In this document: piece after piece, positions 57,313-64,000 of the stretch
Numbering within the stretch: the stretch's first letter is position 1
Layout: each line of letters opens with the position of its first letter
Assembly (NCBI RefSeq): GCF_029946145.1
Contig: NZ_JAQSDY010000022.1
Location: forward strand, 62,001-126,000
Direction: 5' to 3'
DNA: 64,000 nucleotides
DNA from: Brevundimonas sp.
GTDB taxonomy: Bacteria; Pseudomonadota; Alphaproteobacteria; Caulobacterales; Caulobacteraceae
The notes under the pieces: generated by a model
Seen by the model: only the letters and a program-made list of their open reading frames with translations
The model's database searches: none
Told to the model about the DNA's origin: nothing
Program-made: the position numbers and the translations under genes

Positions 57313-57338
57313 GGAACGGCCACGCTGGACGGCGCGTT
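57313..57338 (+). promoter_or_regulatory. Predicted EcfG promoter of the 57375 gene
   Basis: GGAAC (57313-57317), 17-base spacer, CGTT (57335-57338), then the ATG at 57375. It is divergent from the small-RNA promoter 40 bases to the left, so one short region drives both units under the same sigma factor. Confidence 0.72.
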
Positions 57339-57374
57339 CATCAGGCTGATCCCACGCCTCGACGGAGCCGAGCC

Positions 57375-57737
57375 ATGACCCATGAATCCCCCCACGACAA
57401 GGCCGCCGACGCCGTCCATGAGGGCCGCCCCGTCGAGGCCCAGTATGTGCGCGGCGGGCGCGGCGGCGTGCGCATCCTGACCCTTCTGGTCATCTCGCTG
57501 GCCGCCGTGGCTATCCTGCTGCTGGGCATGTGGTTCGTCAGCCAGGGCGGCTTCGCCAACACCAACGCCAACAGCGGCCAGCAGGCGGTCGACGTTCAGG
57601 CCTTCCAGGGCGACGCGGCCACGCCCCCGACGGCCGATGGGCCCACCGCCGCCGGTGGAGAGCCGATCAGCCCGCCGGCGGCCGGCGAGACGCCCGCCGT
57701 CGATGCGCCGGTCGAGCCGGAGGCCACGCCCCACTGA
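57375..57737 (+). CDS. Small membrane protein, probable GSR regulon member
   Basis: A 120-residue protein. A hydrophilic N-terminus of about 33 residues is followed by one membrane span (ILTLLVISLAAVAILLLGMW). A Pro/Ala/Glu-rich, probably disordered, periplasmic tail carries no cysteines. No family is recognised. The EcfG-type promoter, a clear ribosome site and its own terminator show a self-contained, stress-controlled unit beside phyR. Confidence 0.75.
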   Translation: MTHESPHDKAADAVHEGRPVEAQYVRGGRGGVRILTLLVISLAAVAILLLGMWFVSQGGFANTNANSGQQAVDVQAFQGDAATPPTADGPTAAGGEPISPPAAGETPAVDAPVEPEATPH

Positions 57738-57746
57738 GGCGAGGCG

Positions 57747-57780
57747 AAAAAAAGCCCCGGTCCTGCGACCGGGGCTTTTT
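57747..57780. terminator. Bidirectional terminator between the 57375 gene and phyR
   Basis: Stem AAGCCCCGGTC / GACCGGGGCTT with a 4-base loop is flanked by an A-run on the left and a T-run on the right, so it can terminate both the plus-strand membrane-protein gene and minus-strand phyR. Confidence 0.92.
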
Positions 57781-57800
57781 CCTTGTTCGGGGAAGAAGAC

Positions 57801-58598
57801 TTACGCCGCCGCCTTCTGGCGCGACGGATGGAAGAACAGCGCCTGGCTGATCGCCGCCTTCACCGTTTCCGGCTGGAAGGGCTTGGTGATCAGGAAGGTC
57901 GGCTCGGGCCGCTCACCGGTCAGCAGCCGCTCGGGGAAGGCGGTGATGAAGATCACCGGCACGTCGATCCGCTTGAGGATGTCCTTCACCGCGTCGATGC
58001 CCGACGAGCCGTCGGCAAGCTGGATGTCGGCCAGGACCAGGCCCGGGCGGTGACGGGCGACAGCGTCGACCGCTTCGTCGTGGGTGGTGGCGGTGCCGGT
58101 CACGCGGTGACCCAGTTCCTTCACCAGGCTTTCGATATCGGCCGAGATGATGGCCTCGTCCTCGATGATCAGGACGTCGGTGGCCAATTCGGCGTCGATG
58201 TCGGACTGGGCCTCGCCGATCAGGCGCTCCACGTCAAAGGCGTCGGCGTCCAGGATCTGGGCGGCCTCGGACGGGGTGAACCCTTCCAGCGCCGTCAGCA
58301 GGAAGGCCTGACGCGAGCGCGGCGCGATGCGCATCAGGCGGCGCGAGGCGTCGTCGGTCCGGGTGTCCAGACCGCTCTTGTCTTCCAGCTGGGCCCCGGT
58401 GGTGGTCCAGATGGCGTGGAACACGTGATAGAGGGCGACCCGCGGCGTCATGTCGGCGGGCAGTTGCCGCTCGCCGGCGGCGAGCGCCTCGAGAGCGACG
58501 CGGACATAGTTGTCCCCGGTGGTCTGATCGCCGGTCAGCGCCCGTGCGTAACGGCGAACATAGGGCAGGTGCGGCGCAAGGCGGGCCAGCAGACTCAT
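57801..58598 (-). CDS. phyR: General stress response regulator PhyR (anti-anti-sigma)
   Basis: A 265-residue regulator joining an N-terminal ECF sigma-like domain (about 1-135; YVRRYARALTGDQTTGDNYV, FLLTALEGFTPSEAAQIL) to a C-terminal receiver. The receiver has the acidic pair in LIIEDEAI, phospho-Asp D191 in LADIQLADGSSG, Thr in VIFITA, and K239 in FLITKPFQ. In the known circuit, phospho-PhyR binds NepR with its sigma-like domain and so frees EcfG. An EcfG promoter upstream gives feedback. It is divergent from nepR-ecfG, the canonical order. Confidence 0.97.
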   Translation of the reverse strand: MSLLARLAPHLPYVRRYARALTGDQTTGDNYVRVALEALAAGERQLPADMTPRVALYHVFHAIWTTTGAQLEDKSGLDTRTDDASRRLMRIAPRSRQAFLLTALEGFTPSEAAQILDADAFDVERLIGEAQSDIDAELATDVLIIEDEAIISADIESLVKELGHRVTGTATTHDEAVDAVARHRPGLVLADIQLADGSSGIDAVKDILKRIDVPVIFITAFPERLLTGERPEPTFLITKPFQPETVKAAISQALFFHPSRQKAAA

Positions 58599-58618
58599 TT
58601 ATCAAAATCCCCGACAGG

Positions 58619-58641
58619 GAGGTTCCAACCATTTGAACCTC
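58619..58641. promoter_or_regulatory. Hairpin in the phyR 5' leader
   Basis: GAGGTTC-N9-GAACCTC, perfect 7-base arms, lies between the predicted phyR start point and its ribosome site (GGGGA near 58604-58612 on the minus strand). It may affect phyR translation or stability; this is inference. Confidence 0.4.
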
Positions 58642-58654
58642 GGCAGTTCCGGTC

Positions 58655-58679
58655 AACGTATCAAATGCGCCACGGTTCC
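58655..58679 (-). promoter_or_regulatory. Predicted EcfG promoter of phyR
   Basis: On the minus strand GGAAC (58679-58675), a 16-base spacer and CGTT (58658-58655), giving a leader of about 50 bases before the phyR ATG. It matches the known autoregulation of this locus in relatives. Confidence 0.8.
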
Positions 58680-58721
58680 CGCCTTGACCAGCAAGCTTGA
58701 GCATTAATCGTCCGTAACCTA

Positions 58722-58746
58722 GGAACCGGCCCTGCTGAGTGGCGTT
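58722..58746 (+). promoter_or_regulatory. Predicted EcfG promoter of nepR-ecfG
   Basis: GGAAC (58722-58726), 16-base spacer, CGTT (58743-58746), about 48 bases before the nepR ATG. It is divergent from the phyR promoter. Confidence 0.85.
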
Positions 58747-58793
58747 TGGCCAGTCGCAACAAGTATTTTGTCAGGGTGGCGGCCGTTTTTTCA

Positions 58794-58994
58794 ATGACAG
58801 ACAATTCCAACCCTCCGGGCAAGGGCCCGCCCAAGGGCGGCGCAAGTCTGGAAGAGGCCCGACTTCGTCAGCAGGCGATCGGCGTCAAGCTGCGTCATAT
58901 GTTCGACGAGATCGTGAACGAGCAGGTTCCGGACGAGTTCCTGGACATCCTGCGTCGCGCCGACGAGCGGTCGTCTGGCGGGAGCGGCAAATGA
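58794..58994 (+). CDS. nepR: Anti-sigma factor NepR
   Basis: A 66-residue anti-sigma factor that holds EcfG inactive until phospho-PhyR removes it. The family core IGVKLRHMFDEIVNEQVPDE followed by FLDILRRAD is intact, with a Gly/Pro/Lys-rich disordered N-terminus. The start is ATG 58794 (MTDNSN). Its stop overlaps the ecfG start as ATGA (58991-58994), so the pair is made in coupled amounts. Confidence 0.95.
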   Translation: MTDNSNPPGKGPPKGGASLEEARLRQQAIGVKLRHMFDEIVNEQVPDEFLDILRRADERSSGGSGK

Positions 58995-59602
58995 GCGGTG
59001 CGACGAACCCGCCGCCCAAGCCTCCTTCAGCCGATGACGATGCTTTCAAACGGGAGCTGGTCGCGCTGATTCCGCATCTGCGCGCCTTCGCCCGCACGCT
59101 GACCGGCGACCCGACCGCCGCCGACGACCTGGCGCAGGACGCCATGATGAAGGCCTGGGACGCCCGGGCCAGTTATCAGATGGGCACCAACATGAAGGCC
59201 TGGACCTTCATGATCCTGCGCAACCAGTTCTATTCGGAAAAGCGCCGGTCCTGGCGCCAGTCGCAGCTCGACCAGGAAGCGGCCGAACGCACCCTGGTCG
59301 CGGTCGATGATCCGGAATCGCCGGTGGCGCTGGACGAACTGCGTCTGGCCCTGGCCACCCTGCCGGAAGAACAGCGCGAGGCGCTGATCCTGGTCGGCGC
59401 GGGCGGCTTCGCCTATGAGGAAGCCGCCGAGATCTGCCAGTGCGCCGTGGGTACGGTGAAGAGCCGCGTTTCCCGCGCCCGCAAGGCCCTGCAGGCCACG
59501 CTTGAACGGGGCGGTTACGCCCGTGACGGACGCGCCGCGGGTGACGCAATGCGCTCCATCCTCGCCGCCGCTGATCGCCTGAGCAGCGTCCGGCAGGACT
59601 GA
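58991..59602 (+). CDS. ecfG: ECF sigma factor EcfG (SigT-type)
   Basis: A 203-residue ECF15-type sigma factor directing the general stress response. Region 2 is visible in LIPHLRAFARTLTGDPTAADDL, AQDAMMKAWDARASYQMGTNMKAW in parts, and region 4 in TLPEEQREALILVGAGGFAYEE and CAVGTVKSRVSRARKALQ. It would recognise the GGAAC/CGTT promoters found in this window, including its own. The kinase gene follows five bases later. Confidence 0.95.
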   Translation: MSGATNPPPKPPSADDDAFKRELVALIPHLRAFARTLTGDPTAADDLAQDAMMKAWDARASYQMGTNMKAWTFMILRNQFYSEKRRSWRQSQLDQEAAERTLVAVDDPESPVALDELRLALATLPEEQREALILVGAGGFAYEEAAEICQCAVGTVKSRVSRARKALQATLERGGYARDGRAAGDAMRSILAAADRLSSVRQD

Positions 59603-59606
59603 CCGG

Positions 59607-61391
59607 GTGGGCCGGGTAGGGCGAGTGCTGGCCAGACGGATGGGCCGCAACCTGGGCCCGCCGCAGTTCCACGGCATCCGCTTCCGTCTGGGCTGGGCGA
59701 TGGCTGTCGCCCTGCTGCCCATACTGGTGCTGGGCGCCTTTCAGACCCAGTCCGCGTTCCGGGCCCAGGATGTCGAGCGGCGCTCGGACCTGCAACTGGC
59801 GGCCGAGCGGACGGCGGCCAACGCCAAATCCCGTCTCGACAGCACCGGCGTGCTGCTCCAGGCCCTGCGCCCGGAGGCGCTTGAGGTGTTCTGCGAGCCG
59901 CGCCTGACCGACCTTGTCGAACGGCTCGAGGATCTCGACGGCCTGGCGCGGCTGACCGCCAACGGGACGACGGTCTGCGCCTCGCGCGGCCTCCGCCAGG
60001 CCTCGCCGGTTTGGCTGGCCCAGGCGCCCTCCAGTCCGTGGTTCCTGCGGCTCAGGGGCGGGGAGAGCATGGTTCTGGCCCGTGCGCCCACCGTCGCCGG
60101 CCGATCGCCCGGCCTGATCGTGGCCATCCGGCTGGAACGTCCGCTGGGGACCTTCGCCGGCGTCATGACGGCCCTGATTCCTCTGTCCAGCCTCGAGCCC
60201 GATGTGGATGATCCCGCCCTGCCGGAGGGGTCCCAGGCGGCCCTGACCGATGGCGACGGGCGTCTGCTGACCGCCAGCGACGCCGGCGCCTTCACCCTGT
60301 CGGGCGGCGAGAGCCTGACCGGCTGGGTCGGGCGCGCCCGGTCGGGCGCCTCGGCGATCTTCGAGGCGGACGACGCTCATGGCCGCCACCGCGTCTACGC
60401 CGGCGCGGCCCTGGCCGGGCGGGACGTGTACGCCCTGCTGTCCGCGCCCGCGCCCGGCCTGTTGTCCTGGGCCCGGCTGAACCCGGTCGGGGCGCTGCTG
60501 GTGCCGCTGCTGGCCTGGTTCATCGCCTTCGCGGCGGTGATGCTGGTGAGCGAGCGGATCGTCATCCGCTGGCTGAACTATCTGGAGCGGATCGCCGCCA
60601 TCTACGCCCGGGGGCGGTTCAACGTGCGTCCGCTGCAGGCCATGAACGCGCCGGCGGAAATCCGGGTCCTGGCCCGGACCCTGGACGAACTGGCCGAGTC
60701 CATCGTCACCCGCGACGCCGCCCTGATCGCGTCGCTGGCGGAGAAGGACGCGCTGATGCGCGAGATCCATCACCGGGTGAAGAACAACCTCCAGATCATC
60801 TCTTCGCTGCTGTCGATGCAGCAGCGGGCGCTGACCGATCCGGCGTCCAAGGCGGCGGTGGGCGACACGCGTCAGCGCATCTCGGCCCTGGCCCTGATCT
60901 ATCGCACCCTCTACCAGAGCGATGACCTGCGTTACGCCGACGCACGCATCTTCCTGACCGAACTGGTGGGCCAGCTGGTGGCCAGCGAGTCCGGGCGGGG
61001 GATCGTGGTGACTTCATCGGTCGAGGCGGATTCCCTGGTCGTCGATCCCGACAAGCTGGCGCCGCTCGCCCTGTGGCTGGTCGAGGCCGTGACCAACGCC
61101 CAGAAACACGCCTTCGCGGGCCGGGGCGGCGCCCTGCAGGTCCGCTTCAACGTCCGCGGCGACAAGAGCGTGCTGGAGGTGCAGGACGACGGGCCGGGGG
61201 TCAGCGAGACCTTCCGCGCCGGTGTCGGACGCACCCTGATGGGAGCCTTCGCCAAACAGCTGAGGGGCGAGGTGGAGATGGTTTCCGCGCCCGGCGGCGG
61301 GACGATCGCGCGCCTGACCTTCGCCACGCCGGAAGCCGTCGTGCCGACGGATCCATCGGATCTGGGAACCGGAGCCGGGGCGCAACGTTGA
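59607..61391 (+). CDS. HWE/HisKA_2 sensor histidine kinase, PhyK-like
   Basis: A 594-residue membrane kinase, with GTG start at 59607 (an ATG at 59640 is possible). It has a membrane span near 27-45, a periplasmic sensor domain of about 240 residues, a second span near 295-315, and a HAMP-like linker. The HisKA_2 box MREIHHRVKNNLQIISSLLS has phospho-His near 388-389, and the ATPase domain is shown by WLVEAVTNAQKHAF and DDGPGVS. Its position after ecfG matches PhyK, which phosphorylates PhyR. The signal is unknown; the sensor domain has Cys in VFCEPR and TVCASR. Confidence 0.92.
   Translation: MGRVGRVLARRMGRNLGPPQFHGIRFRLGWAMAVALLPILVLGAFQTQSAFRAQDVERRSDLQLAAERTAANAKSRLDSTGVLLQALRPEALEVFCEPRLTDLVERLEDLDGLARLTANGTTVCASRGLRQASPVWLAQAPSSPWFLRLRGGESMVLARAPTVAGRSPGLIVAIRLERPLGTFAGVMTALIPLSSLEPDVDDPALPEGSQAALTDGDGRLLTASDAGAFTLSGGESLTGWVGRARSGASAIFEADDAHGRHRVYAGAALAGRDVYALLSAPAPGLLSWARLNPVGALLVPLLAWFIAFAAVMLVSERIVIRWLNYLERIAAIYARGRFNVRPLQAMNAPAEIRVLARTLDELAESIVTRDAALIASLAEKDALMREIHHRVKNNLQIISSLLSMQQRALTDPASKAAVGDTRQRISALALIYRTLYQSDDLRYADARIFLTELVGQLVASESGRGIVVTSSVEADSLVVDPDKLAPLALWLVEAVTNAQKHAFAGRGGALQVRFNVRGDKSVLEVQDDGPGVSETFRAGVGRTLMGAFAKQLRGEVEMVSAPGGGTIARLTFATPEAVVPTDPSDLGTGAGAQR
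61365..61389 (+). promoter_or_regulatory. Predicted EcfG promoter inside the kinase 3' end
   Basis: GGAAC (61365-61369), 16-base spacer, CGTT (61386-61389) lie within the last codons of the kinase gene and 44 bases before the entericidin-like ATG. Because part of it is coding, the match could be chance, but spacing and position are right. Confidence 0.68.
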
Positions 61392-61432
61392 TTGGGCAAG
61401 ACGCCGCCTCCCCGGCCACTGGAGTTCACGCC

Positions 61433-61570
61433 ATGCGCAAGATTTTTGTTCTGTTCGCCGCCGCCGCCGCCCTGACGACCGCGGCCTGCAACACCGTTTC
61501 GGGCGTTGGTCGCGACGCCTCGGCCGCCGGCAGCGCCGTGACCACGGCCGCGGAAGACGCCAAGAACTAG
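61433..61570 (+). CDS. Entericidin A/B-family lipoprotein
   Basis: A 45-residue lipoprotein. The signal MRKIFVLFAAAAALTTAAC gives the lipidated Cys near residue 19, followed by the entericidin pattern NTVSGVGRDASAAGSAV and an Asn end. Entericidins are small envelope lipoproteins, some stress-induced. GGAG lies upstream of the ATG. The EcfG promoter in front makes it a likely stress-regulon member. Confidence 0.88.
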   Translation: MRKIFVLFAAAAALTTAACNTVSGVGRDASAAGSAVTTAAEDAKN

Positions 61571-61624
61571 ATTTCGAGTTCCCGACCGCGCTTCCCCCCC
61601 CGACACGCGGATCGGTTGAAGAAG

Positions 61625-61654
61625 GCCCGTCAGCATCCCCCGCTGGCGGGCTTT
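61625..61654 (+). terminator. Terminator after the entericidin-like gene
   Basis: A 10-bp stem GCCCGTCAGC / GCTGGCGGGC (one G-T pair) with a 7-base loop and TTT closes the GSR locus before the MFS gene. Confidence 0.78.
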
Positions 61655-61769
61655 CGCTTGTCTGGACCCCCGCCCCGGCCGTTCCGGCCCTTGCGCGCCC
61701 GGTCCGGGCGGTTAGCATCGTGGCGCAGGCGTCCGCAGAGACGCCGGACCGACACGCGGGGAGCGATCG

Positions 61770-63428
61770 ATGACGGATGCGGCGGAGACCCGGGCAGGAC
61801 CCGGCCTGAAGACCGTGGTGACCGCCTCCGCGGCGGGCACCGCGTTCGAATGGTACGATTTCTTCGTCTTCGGCTCGCTGGCCACCGTCATCGCGCGGCA
61901 TTTCTTCGCCGACGCCGGCGAGACCGTCGCCTACATCATGGCCCTGCTGACCTTCGGCCTCGGCTTCGTGGTCCGGCCGCTGGGCGCACTGGTGTTCGGC
62001 TGGTTCGGCGACCGCACGGGGCGCAAGACCACCTTCCTGGTGACCATCACCCTGATGGGTGTGGCGACCGTGGCGATCGGCCTGTTGCCCGACTATGGCC
62101 AGATCGGCCTGGCGGCGCCGATCCTGTTGCTGATCATGCGGATGCTGCAGGGGTTCGCCCTGGGCGGGGAGTATGGCGGGGCCGCCATCTATGTCGCCGA
62201 GCATTCGCCGCCGAGGCAGCGCGGCCTGATGACCGGATGGATCCAGACCACGGCGGCCTTCGGCCTGATCGGGGCCCTGTCGGTCATCCTGATCACCCGC
62301 CGGATCGTCGGCGTCGAGGCGTTCGACGAATGGGGCTGGCGCATACCCTTCCTGCTGTCGGCCCTGCTGCTGGCGGTGTCGCTATGGATCCGGCTGAAGC
62401 TCAACGAGAGCCCCGCCTATCAGCGCATGGAGGCCGAGGGCGGCGAGCGGCGCGCCCCCTACAAGGAGGCCTTCTTCCAGTGGGGCAACGGCCGCTTCGT
62501 GCTGATCGCCCTGTTCGGCATCATGATCGCCCAGGGGGCCGTCTGGTACTGCGGCTATTTCTACACGCGGTTCTTCATGGAGCGGGTGCTGAAGGTCGAC
62601 ACCAACACCGTCGACCAGCTGGTGCTGGCCGTGACGGTGGCCTCGGCGGGGCTGTACGTCTTCTTCGGCTGGCTGTCGGACCGGGTGGGGCGCAAGCCGG
62701 TGATGCTGTTCGGCATGCTCCTGGCCCTCGTCGCCTTCTTCCCCGGCTTCCACGCCCTGACCAGGGCGGCCAATCCGGCCCTGGCCGAGGCCCAGGCCTC
62801 GGCGCCGGTGACGGTGATCGCCGATCCCGCCACCTGCGCCCTGCAGTTCGATCCCATCGGCAAGGCGGCCTTCGCCAGCTCCTGCGACATCGCCAAGAAC
62901 GTGCTGTCGAACGCGGGCGTATCCTACGGCAACGCCGAAGCGATCGCCGGCTCGGTCGCGACGGTCCGCATCGGCGCCGCAGAAGTGGCCTCGGTCGAGG
63001 GCGCGGGCATGAGCCCGGCGGACCTGAAGACGGCGCGAACCGGGGTCGAGTCGCGGATCAAGGCCGCGCTGGCCGAGGCCGGCTATCCGGCCGGGGCCGA
63101 TCCGGCGCGGGTCAACATGCCGCTGGTGTTCGCCATCCTGATGATCTTCATGGTCGCGGCCACCGCCCTGTACGGACCCCAGGCGGCGGCCCTGGTCGAG
63201 CTGTTCCCGACGCGGGTGCGCTACACGGCCATGAGCCTGCCCTACAACATCGGCACAGGCTGGGTGGGCGGACTGTTGCCCGCGGCCAGCTTCGCCCTGG
63301 TGGCCTGGTCGGGGAACATCTATTTCGGCCTGTGGTACTCGGTCGGCTTCACCATCGTGGCGGTGATCGTCAGCCTGCTCTGGCTGCCCGAAACCAGGGG
63401 GCGCGACCTGGACCGCATCGGGACCTGA
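61770..63428 (+). CDS. MFS transporter, metabolite:H+ symporter (MHS) type
   Basis: A 552-residue inner-membrane transporter. AGTAFEWYDFFVFGSLA, GWFGDRTGRKTTFLVTITLM and the EYGGAAIYVAEHSPPRQRG motif are those of the ProP/KgtP/MHS group, with about 12 membrane segments. An unusual insert of about 115 residues (331-447), with two cysteines (ATCALQF, SSCDIAK) and a hydrophilic composition, lies between segments eight and nine. It may be an external lid or sensor. The substrate is probably a carboxylate or betaine-like solute, not decidable from sequence. Confidence 0.9.
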   Translation: MTDAAETRAGPGLKTVVTASAAGTAFEWYDFFVFGSLATVIARHFFADAGETVAYIMALLTFGLGFVVRPLGALVFGWFGDRTGRKTTFLVTITLMGVATVAIGLLPDYGQIGLAAPILLLIMRMLQGFALGGEYGGAAIYVAEHSPPRQRGLMTGWIQTTAAFGLIGALSVILITRRIVGVEAFDEWGWRIPFLLSALLLAVSLWIRLKLNESPAYQRMEAEGGERRAPYKEAFFQWGNGRFVLIALFGIMIAQGAVWYCGYFYTRFFMERVLKVDTNTVDQLVLAVTVASAGLYVFFGWLSDRVGRKPVMLFGMLLALVAFFPGFHALTRAANPALAEAQASAPVTVIADPATCALQFDPIGKAAFASSCDIAKNVLSNAGVSYGNAEAIAGSVATVRIGAAEVASVEGAGMSPADLKTARTGVESRIKAALAEAGYPAGADPARVNMPLVFAILMIFMVAATALYGPQAAALVELFPTRVRYTAMSLPYNIGTGWVGGLLPAASFALVAWSGNIYFGLWYSVGFTIVAVIVSLLWLPETRGRDLDRIGT

Positions 63429-63431
63429 CCG

Positions 63432-63932
63432 TCAGGCGAAAGCCCACGCCCCGTCGGAATCGTCAGGCGCGGGCCGCCGTCGACCGCCGGGCCGGGGCGC
63501 CCGGATCGCCCGGACAGCGTCGCGCCGCCGCGCCGTCAGCCGCGTCATGACCTCCGCCGCGCGCGCGACGATCGCCGCCCGCATCGGGCGAAGCCGCGTT
63601 CCGGCCGCCAGCAGGCTGATCGCCATGACGGCTTCCAGATAGACCAGCACGTCGCCGGCCAGCAGCAGGGCCATCTCGAGCGGCAGCAACTGGATCAGCA
63701 TCAGCGCGCCGACGACGATCAGGACGGACCGCACGGCTGAACCGGAGAAGGCCCGGAGGAGCTTGTCCATGACCTGGCCGCGCGTCGGCGCATGGAGAGC
63801 GCAGGCCGCGGCGATGACGCAGAGCAGGGCCGGGATGAATGGCAGGCCGTGCGCCGCCAGACCGGACAGGGTCATCAGGGCCAATCCCGCCGCCGCCAGC
63901 AGCCACAGGGCCGTCGTCTTCCAGCTGTCCAT
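63432..63932 (-). CDS. Hypothetical membrane protein
   Basis: A 166-residue protein with about four hydrophobic segments in the first 110 residues (ALWLLAAAGLALMTLSGLAA, IPALLCVIAAACALHA, SVLIVVGALMLIQLLPL, LVYLEAVMAISLLAAG) and an Arg-rich cytoplasmic tail. No family is recognised. It converges with the MFS gene, three bases apart. The last 68 bases of the window hold its upstream region with no other gene seen. Confidence 0.68.
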   Translation of the reverse strand: MDSWKTTALWLLAAAGLALMTLSGLAAHGLPFIPALLCVIAAACALHAPTRGQVMDKLLRAFSGSAVRSVLIVVGALMLIQLLPLEMALLLAGDVLVYLEAVMAISLLAAGTRLRPMRAAIVARAAEVMTRLTARRRDAVRAIRAPRPGGRRRPAPDDSDGAWAFA

Positions 63933-64000
63933 TGGTCCCCCCAGGCGTCGCTTTCGTTACGCAGATGGCGGCGGGCCGGGACGGGGGCAAGGGGTCAGGC

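Overview
The window is a gene-dense, very GC-rich chromosomal stretch from an alphaproteobacterium. The gene set points to Caulobacterales, most likely Brevundimonas or a close relative. This rests on the phyR / nepR-ecfG / sensor-kinase locus, DUF4167 next to prmC and prfA, a TonB-dependent receptor divergent from zur, and abundant SapC, DUF4893 and DUF1178 family genes. The genus is inferred from gene content only. No rRNA, tRNA, CRISPR array or complete insertion sequence was seen.

Layout. 1-8.4 kb: translation and RNA-decay genes (infB truncated by the window edge, rbfA, truB, rpsO, pnp) with three envelope-type hypotheticals between infB and rbfA. 8.4-10.9 kb: an accessory pocket of palindromic repeats, a GIY-YIG nuclease gene bracketed by REP-like inverted pairs, a lower-GC gene with a HEPN-like RX4H motif, and a duplicated scrap of the clpB 3' end. 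10.9-18 kb: clpB, a LysE exporter, a serine hydrolase, and a PAS-PAS hybrid histidine kinase behind an EcfG-type promoter. 18-25.6 kb: two DUF4893 paralogues around a FAD monooxygenase, then DUF4167, prmC, a YihY/BrkB membrane protein and prfA. 25.8-36 kb: a response regulator, TauE, a GST, a broken ParE-type toxin with its antitoxin, ispG, a RodZ-like HTH protein, ptsP, lysC and ubiG. 36-43 kb: tightly overlapping minus-strand operons (grx-nitrilase-DUF1178-GNAT; PPIase-argJ-mutT), comF, a methyltransferase and a Flp pilin. 43-57 kb: secA, a PLP enzyme, hydrolases, mmsA, zur with a TonB receptor, SapC, a hotdog protein and an oxidoreductase. 57-61.6 kb: the general stress response (GSR) locus. 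61.7-64 kb: an MHS-type MFS transporter and a small membrane protein.

The most interesting part is the GSR locus. Six GGAAC-N16/17-CGTT elements can be read by eye. They lie before phyR, before nepR-ecfG, before a small membrane-protein gene, before an entericidin-like gene (inside the 3' end of the sensor-kinase gene), before the distant PAS hybrid kinase at 16 kb, and, on the minus strand, before a non-coding stretch. That stretch folds into a long stem with a C-rich loop and a GNRA-capped hairpin and ends in a Rho-independent terminator. It is a strong candidate for an EcfG-dependent small RNA, analogous to Caulobacter GsrN, encoded next to the sigma factor that would drive it. In known systems PhyR, phosphorylated under stress, sequesters NepR and frees EcfG; the layout here fits that circuit with autoregulation.

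Other points worth a look are two probable single-base frameshifts (ParE toxin; secretion signal of an alpha/beta hydrolase), a seven-base tandem repeat with inverted copies between convergent genes, and an in-frame duplicated DNA repeat in a monooxygenase N-terminus.
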